DNA from: Anaerolineaceae bacterium
GTDB lineage: Bacteria; Chloroflexota; Anaerolineae; Anaerolineales; Anaerolineaceae
Reading direction: 5' to 3'
Length of the DNA stretch: 10,459 nucleotides
NCBI GenBank assembly: GCA_028714615.1
Contig: JAQTMA010000024.1
Span: forward strand, 1 to 10,459
In this document: piece by piece, positions 6,783-10,459 of the stretch
Numbering within the stretch: the first letter of the stretch is position 1
How the letters are laid out: every line of letters starts with the position of its first letter
Notes under the pieces: model-generated
Told to the model about the DNA's origin: nothing
Seen by the model: the letters and a program-made list of their open reading frames with translations, nothing else
Database searches by the model: none
Position numbers and translations under genes: made by a program

Positions 6783-7201
6783 GCTTCGCCGGCCTTGAAT
6801 GCCAGTCGAGTTTGGGGAACTGCCTCATCCCCATGGTGCAAGTAGGCAACGGAGAGGGGCGTCCCCACGGCGATCGTCTCTGGTTTGGTCACGTCCACCC
6901 CGATGATTTGGGCGCTGATCGATGGCCCCTCATCCAGTTTCACGATCCCGGTACAGTAGGGATTGGTCCGGCTGTAGCCCTCGTTGAGCATAGCGGTAGG
7001 GGCGATGAAGATCACGGAATAAGCCGTCAGCCTTCCGTGACCGCTCAGCTCGCGCCATTCCATCTCTCCGCTCTGGCACACTGTGCAGATTGGGCGGGGG
7101 GGCAGGTGCAGGGCGCCGCAATGCTTGCAGGCGCTTCCCATCAGCTTGCCATCGTTCAGCCATTGGTTGAAGGCCGTACCGGTGAAAAGGTTATCCGCCA
7201 T
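6779..7201 (-). CDS. Zinc-ribbon/OB-fold DUF35 protein, thiolase partner
   Basis: The 140 residues contain a rubredoxin-like zinc ribbon with Cys25-x2-Cys28 and Cys39-x2-Cys42, followed from about residue 50 by an OB-fold (GHGRLTAYSVIF, then PYCTGIVKLDEG). This is the DUF35 architecture. Characterised relatives are small partners of thiolase-superfamily enzymes. In archaea DUF35 bridges acetoacetyl-CoA thiolase and HMG-CoA synthase, and in actinobacterial steroid side-chain degradation it binds the Ltp2 aldolase. It is thought to hold the CoA-linked substrate or channel intermediates. Here it follows the thiolase gene by 3 bases and overlaps the MaoC gene by 4, which strongly suggests a complex with the thiolase. 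The start at 7201 has a perfect GGAGGT a few bases upstream. All four zinc ligands are present, so it looks functional. It has no catalytic motif of its own. Confidence 0.92.
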   Translation of the reverse strand: MADNLFTGTAFNQWLNDGKLMGSACKHCGALHLPPRPICTVCQSGEMEWRELSGHGRLTAYSVIFIAPTAMLNEGYSRTNPYCTGIVKLDEGPSISAQIIGVDVTKPETIAVGTPLSVAYLHHGDEAVPQTRLAFKAGEA

Positions 7202-7204
7202 GCT

Positions 7205-8467
7205 TTACCTCCGCTCGAACACGTGCACAGTGCAGGTCTGGCCTGTTCCACCAACGTTATGGGTCAGTCCCACCCGTGGATTGCCGGGTAACTGGCGGGC
7301 GCCGGCCTGGCCGCGAAGCTGTTCCCAGATCTCGACCACCTGCCCTGCTCCGGAGGCTCCCACCGGGTGGCCCTTCGACTTCAATCCGCCGGAGGTGTTG
7401 ATCGGACGGCTCCCCGTCAATGCTGTGCTGCCGTTCTGGGCAGCTTTCCAACCTTCGCCCGGCTCGAAGAACCCGAGGTCTTCGCTGGCGATGATTTCCG
7501 CAATCGTGAAGCAGTCGTGCACTTCGGCCACCTGGATGTCGGCTGGCGTCAATCCGGCCATCTGGTACGCATCGCGGGCTGCAATCTGGGCGGAAGGGAT
7601 GCCAGCCAGCGCCGCCCGGTTGTGTAAGGCGCGGTCGCTAGCCTGCCCCGTCCCGGTGATATCGATGGGCGCATCGGTGAATTGGTGCGCGATCTCCGCA
7701 CTGGCCAGCAGCAAAACGGCGGCGCCATCCGAGATGGGCGAGCAGTCGTATAGTCGCAGCGGCCAGGCGATCAGCGGGTTGGCGCGCGGGTCGTGTAGGA
7801 ACTCCAACTCGTCGGCCCAGGTAGGAACGGTTATGCCCTTTTTGGCTGCGTTGACTTTACGAGCTGCCATGATGTCGGCAATGCGCTGACCAAATTGAGC
7901 TTTTTCGTTCTTGGCCCCATTCTCGTGGTTCTTCATGCCAACGGCCAGCAGGAAATCGGCCGGGGCGTTGTATTGACACATATAAGCAGTCGCCATTGCC
8001 GCATAGAACCCGGGAAAGGTGAATCCGGCGGCAACTTCGTATACGACGTCGGCGGCGGTTGCCAGGGTATCGGTCACTCGCTCGGTGGGCAGGCCGGTCA
8101 TTTTCTCGACCCCGCCAACCAGGACCACGTCATACAGGCCGGAAGCGATGGCGATGATCCCCTCGCGCAGGGCTACTCCACTACTGGCGCAAGCGTCTTC
8201 CACACGCACAGCCGGGCAAGGGGTCAGGTTAACCCAATCTGCCATGATCGGGGCAATGTGTCCCTGGCTTTCGAACAGGTCGCTCGAATAATTCCCCACG
8301 TACAATGCCTCGATCTTACCCGGGTCGAATCCTTTATCAACAGAGGCGCCCATGTCTTGATAGGCTTCCACGAAGATATCGCGGCTGTTCTTTCCCGGGA
8401 AGGAGCCGAATCTGCTCATCCCTGCACCCACCAGAGCCACCCCACGGCCCAGCTTGCGATGATTCAT
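7205..8467 (-). CDS. SCP2-type thiolase / acetyl-CoA acetyltransferase family protein
   Basis: This is a thiolase-superfamily enzyme of the SCP2/lipid-transfer class, 420 residues long from the chosen start. It has the nucleophile region VEDACASSG with Cys93, the HDCF motif (317-320) that replaces NEAF of classical thiolases, the GHPVGASG motif with catalytic His367, and a C-terminal HNVGGTG (403-409) where classical thiolases have CxGG. The expected reaction is thiolytic cleavage of a 3-oxoacyl-CoA or the reverse condensation. Some relatives with a DUF35 partner act as retro-aldolases in steroid breakdown, so that remains possible. The GTG at 8488 gives a longer frame, but the ATG at 8467 is preferred: AGGAG (8475-8479) sits 7 bases before it, and the family start is near GVALVGAGMSRFG. 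It follows the hydrolase stop by 21 bases and precedes the DUF35 gene by 3. Confidence 0.93.
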   Translation of the reverse strand: MNHRKLGRGVALVGAGMSRFGSFPGKNSRDIFVEAYQDMGASVDKGFDPGKIEALYVGNYSSDLFESQGHIAPIMADWVNLTPCPAVRVEDACASSGVALREGIIAIASGLYDVVLVGGVEKMTGLPTERVTDTLATAADVVYEVAAGFTFPGFYAAMATAYMCQYNAPADFLLAVGMKNHENGAKNEKAQFGQRIADIMAARKVNAAKKGITVPTWADELEFLHDPRANPLIAWPLRLYDCSPISDGAAVLLLASAEIAHQFTDAPIDITGTGQASDRALHNRAALAGIPSAQIAARDAYQMAGLTPADIQVAEVHDCFTIAEIIASEDLGFFEPGEGWKAAQNGSTALTGSRPINTSGGLKSKGHPVGASGAGQVVEIWEQLRGQAGARQLPGNPRVGLTHNVGGTGQTCTVHVFERR

Positions 8468-8474
8468 ACAATTA

Positions 8475-8479
8475 CTCCT
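8475..8479 (-). promoter_or_regulatory. Shine-Dalgarno that fixes the thiolase start
   Basis: AGGAG on the minus strand lies 7 bases upstream of the ATG at 8467. The alternative GTG at 8488 would start directly against the stop codon of the preceding gene and has no comparable site. Confidence 0.8.
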
Positions 8480-8488
8480 GAGATGCAC

Positions 8489-9289
8489 CTACGGTGCGGT
8501 TTGCGCGAGGAAACCTAACAGCGCAGCATTCCAGGCCTGCGGCTTCTCGAGACAACAGGCATGCCCCGTTCCGCCCAGGATCAAAAGCTGCGCGTTCGGA
8601 ACCTGGCTGGCAATCAAACGGGAATACGGGTTAAGCGGTTTGAGTGTGTCCAGCTCACCAACGACCACCATAGTTGGCAGGTTGATCTTGGGCAGATCGC
8701 GGGTGCAATCCATTCCCAGGAAAGCCTCGCAAAGCGCCATCACCGCGTCAAAATCCAGTTGCCGGTAGCGCGGGATGGATTGCTCCGCCAGTTGTGGGTG
8801 AGCAATCAGCCAGGGCTCGGAGAAGTTATCCGTCACTGAGCAGCGGAAAAGCAGCTCGCCGTCGCGACATTTTGCTGCGGCAATCCAGCTCTCGATAATA
8901 CCGGCTAAATGAGGGCGGACCTCGGATACCGCCGAGGAAATAAACAGCGAGCGCGCCAGGCGCGGGGCCTGGATGCCCAGCAGCAGGGCGATCTCCCCTC
9001 CGTACGAGATTCCGGCGATATGGGCCGGGCTCGCTCCCAACACGTCCAGCAGGCCGGCCAGGTCTTCGGTGTGCTGCACCATGCTGTACGCTCCCGCGGG
9101 ATGGTCGGACTGACCCTGGCCGCGGCAGTCATAGAGCAGCACCCGGTATGTTCTGGAAAGCGCCGGTACCTGAAGCGCCCAACTGGCGGTGTTCATCAGA
9201 ACGCCGTTGACCAGCACGAGCACCGGCGCTTGCTCCGGGCCATGCCACTCGTAGTACATCTGAACACCGTTTACCTGTACCCTTGGCAT
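8489..9289 (-). CDS. Alpha/beta-fold hydrolase, 3-oxoadipate enol-lactonase-like
   Basis: This is a 266-residue serine hydrolase of the alpha/beta fold. The oxyanion region is LVNGVLMN (27-34), with Asn in place of the usual His before Gly, as is seen in some relatives. The DCRGQGQSD strand-turn is at 54-62, the nucleophile elbow GISYGG gives Ser95, the acid is probably Asp214 in VVGELDTLKP, and the base is His243 in GTGHACCLEKP. The triad is complete, and the length suits PcaD-like lactonases and small-molecule esterases. A frame extending to 9421 exists, but its first 44 residues are unlike the family and lie antiparallel to nothing useful inside the preceding gene. The ATG at 9289 gives the normal N-terminus and follows the upstream stop by 4 bases. 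GGGA is present about 8 bases before it. Substrate unknown: the neighbours suggest a lactone, ester or thioester feeding CoA-dependent breakdown. It has no signal peptide, so it is cytoplasmic. Confidence 0.9.
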   Translation of the reverse strand: MPRVQVNGVQMYYEWHGPEQAPVLVLVNGVLMNTASWALQVPALSRTYRVLLYDCRGQGQSDHPAGAYSMVQHTEDLAGLLDVLGASPAHIAGISYGGEIALLLGIQAPRLARSLFISSAVSEVRPHLAGIIESWIAAAKCRDGELLFRCSVTDNFSEPWLIAHPQLAEQSIPRYRQLDFDAVMALCEAFLGMDCTRDLPKINLPTMVVVGELDTLKPLNPYSRLIASQVPNAQLLILGGTGHACCLEKPQAWNAALLGFLAQTAP

Positions 9290-9293
9290 CGCT

Positions 9294-10367
9294 TTATCCC
9301 GGTTTGGCCTGTTCCAAAAATGGGTGGAAGAGCCGGTTGAATTCTTCGGGTTTCTCGATGTGCGCGGCGTGTGCTGCATTGGCGATGACCGCTTCGGTGA
9401 AGGCGCCTCCATGTTGAGCATACTGCTCGAAAACGGCGCGCGTCTGGGCGATCATTGGCTGCGGCGGGTAGAACGCTTCGCCTGGCCACCCGGGGACATA
9501 ACCCAGCTTACCCAGGTAACCGAGGTCGAACATCGAGTTGTCTGACACGATCATGTCGGAGTCGCCGTGCATCCATAGGATAGGCGGCTTGGAACTGGCT
9601 GCCACGAGCTCCCCGGCGTCGCGACGCAGATATTTGGGCGACCAGGCATTCACCACGCCTTTCACCCCCGGGCCAACGTTCGGCCAGTTGGGCGAGGGCA
9701 CAAAATCTCCCGGGTACGCCTCAGGCCCGGTTTTTTGCCGGAGCGCAGCCGTCAAAAAGTCCTCTTCTCGGGCGGCGCGGTACGGGGGCTTGTAGTAGAA
9801 GCTGTTGATTACAGTGCGCGGAGAGTTGGGATCGTCGGTCCCCCGGTCGTTCATTTGAATGCGCTGGATGAACACCGGGTTGACCACACCGCCCCCCGAG
9901 CCTGCAAAATCGGCCCAGCAGGGAGCGCCGTCGACGCCCTTCGTTCCGCCAAAACCGTAAGGCGAAACCGGCGAGACCAGTGTAACGGAAAGCAACTTCG
10001 CCGCATGATCGGTGATCATGCGGTAGGCAATCCCCCCACCCATCGACCAACCCACCAGGTGCACCCGGGCGATGCCCAACGCCTGCATCAAAGCGAGAAG
10101 GTCTTCGCTCCATACGCGCATGCCCAGGGTCGAGTCGATCTCCCGCTCCTCGCTCCAGCCGTAGCCGCGCAGATCCGGGGCGATGCCGCGGTAGCCAGGT
10201 GGCAGCGCTTGCAGGGTCTCTTCCCAATACAGGGCGGCGGCGAAGTTGCCATGCAAGAAGATGACCGGAATCCCATTCTCCGGTCCGGAAAAATAGACGT
10301 GCTGGGTCAGACGGTGGGTCTGCACCATACGCTCGGTGATGCCTGTCAACGGAGCTGGAATTTCCAT
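9294..10367 (-). CDS. Alpha/beta-fold hydrolase with large cap domain (357 aa)
   Basis: This is the first gene of the visible operon. The fold shows the oxyanion loop FLHGN (37-41), the conserved PDLRGYGWSE (64-73), the nucleophile elbow GWSMGG with Ser108, the acid Asp271 in HGDSDMIV, and the base His333 (or His336) in AAHAAHIEKPEEF. Between about 133 and 260 lies an insert rich in Pro, Gly and Asn, including SPYGFGGTK, FAGSGGGVVNP and PSPNWPNVGPG. This makes it longer than the usual 270-300 residues and presumably forms a lid over the active site. I recall closely patterned 350-residue hydrolases from Chloroflexota and other soil or sediment bacteria, but no defined substrate. The longer frame from 10400 is rejected because AAGGAGG (10374-10380) sits 6 bases before the ATG at 10367. 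It lacks a signal peptide, so it is cytoplasmic. Confidence 0.91.
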   Translation of the reverse strand: MEIPAPLTGITERMVQTHRLTQHVYFSGPENGIPVIFLHGNFAAALYWEETLQALPPGYRGIAPDLRGYGWSEEREIDSTLGMRVWSEDLLALMQALGIARVHLVGWSMGGGIAYRMITDHAAKLLSVTLVSPVSPYGFGGTKGVDGAPCWADFAGSGGGVVNPVFIQRIQMNDRGTDDPNSPRTVINSFYYKPPYRAAREEDFLTAALRQKTGPEAYPGDFVPSPNWPNVGPGVKGVVNAWSPKYLRRDAGELVAASSKPPILWMHGDSDMIVSDNSMFDLGYLGKLGYVPGWPGEAFYPPQPMIAQTRAVFEQYAQHGGAFTEAVIANAAHAAHIEKPEEFNRLFHPFLEQAKPG

Positions 10368-10459
10368 AGGATGCCTCCTTTCGTTGGTGGAACTTGCCAT
10401 CTGAGAGATCGCGCTTCTTCCCCGAAATACGACTACACGCCCTGGAAGACCGGGCGGGG
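10368..10459 (-). other. Upstream edge of the minus-strand operon
   Basis: The ribosome binding site of the first hydrolase (AAGGAGG, 10374-10380) lies here. The rest is too short to assign. One minus-strand frame from the edge ends in TAG at 10433-10435 after eight codons and could be the tail of a further upstream gene. Another frame stays open through the region. Eight residues are not enough to support a gene. I see no clear promoter. Confidence 0.3.

Noticed and set aside
7083..7889. 268-codon plus-strand open frame
   Set aside because: It lies wholly antisense to the thiolase and DUF35 genes, which have clear family motifs. Its sequence is unrecognisable, and such long antisense frames are common in GC-rich coding DNA.
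9290..9421. N-terminal extension of the second hydrolase (start at 9421)
   Set aside because: It would overlap the preceding gene by more than 120 bases, adds 44 residues unlike the family, and the ATG at 9289 gives the standard beginning.
10368..10400. N-terminal extension of the first hydrolase (start at 10400)
   Set aside because: The strong AAGGAGG at 10374-10380 lies inside this extension and points to the ATG at 10367.
1..10459. CRISPR array, transposon, phage, toxin-antitoxin or defence genes
   Set aside because: I found no regularly spaced repeats, transposase motifs, terminal inverted repeats or defence-type domains; the window is metabolic and transport genes.

Overview
The window is a moderately GC-rich bacterial segment carrying ten tightly packed genes on the minus strand and one small gene on the plus strand. 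The most likely source is a member of the Chloroflexota, perhaps Anaerolineae-like. This rests on three things: the lipoprotein with a long Pro/Thr linker straight after its lipobox Cys, the 357-residue alpha/beta hydrolase type, and a short plus-strand protein resembling small proteins I associate with that phylum. No rRNA, tRNA or other marker gene is present, so this placement is an inference.

Reading the minus strand in the direction of transcription (high to low coordinates), the first block (10367 to 6357) is a catabolic cassette. It holds two alpha/beta hydrolases, an SCP2-type thiolase, a stand-alone zinc-ribbon/OB-fold (DUF35) protein and a MaoC-type hot-dog hydratase. Spacings are 4, 21, 3 and -4 bases, so this is an operon. 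The thiolase-DUF35-MaoC trio is a recurring set that handles acyl-CoA thioesters (hydration, then C-C cleavage or condensation). The two hydrolases could supply carboxylic acids by opening esters or lactones.

After a 119-base leader with no convincing terminator comes the second block (6237 to 596): a complete LIV/HAAT-type ABC importer. Its order is substrate-binding lipoprotein, LivG, LivF, LivH, LivM. It probably brings a branched-chain amino acid or another small carboxylate into the cell. The adjacent CoA enzymes suggest, without proving, that the imported compound is what they degrade. No acyl-CoA ligase, acyl-CoA dehydrogenase or transcription regulator lies in the window, so the pathway is incomplete here and probably continues beyond 10459.

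The features most worth a second look are LivH, which is 526 residues instead of about 300 because of a membrane-rich insertion; a 13-bp hairpin between the binding-protein gene and livG, followed by a livG start with no Shine-Dalgarno; and the small convergent plus-strand gene at 302-550, separated from livM by a perfect 11-bp inverted repeat. Positions 1-301 contain no gene I can support. I found no CRISPR array, insertion sequence, phage gene or defence system.
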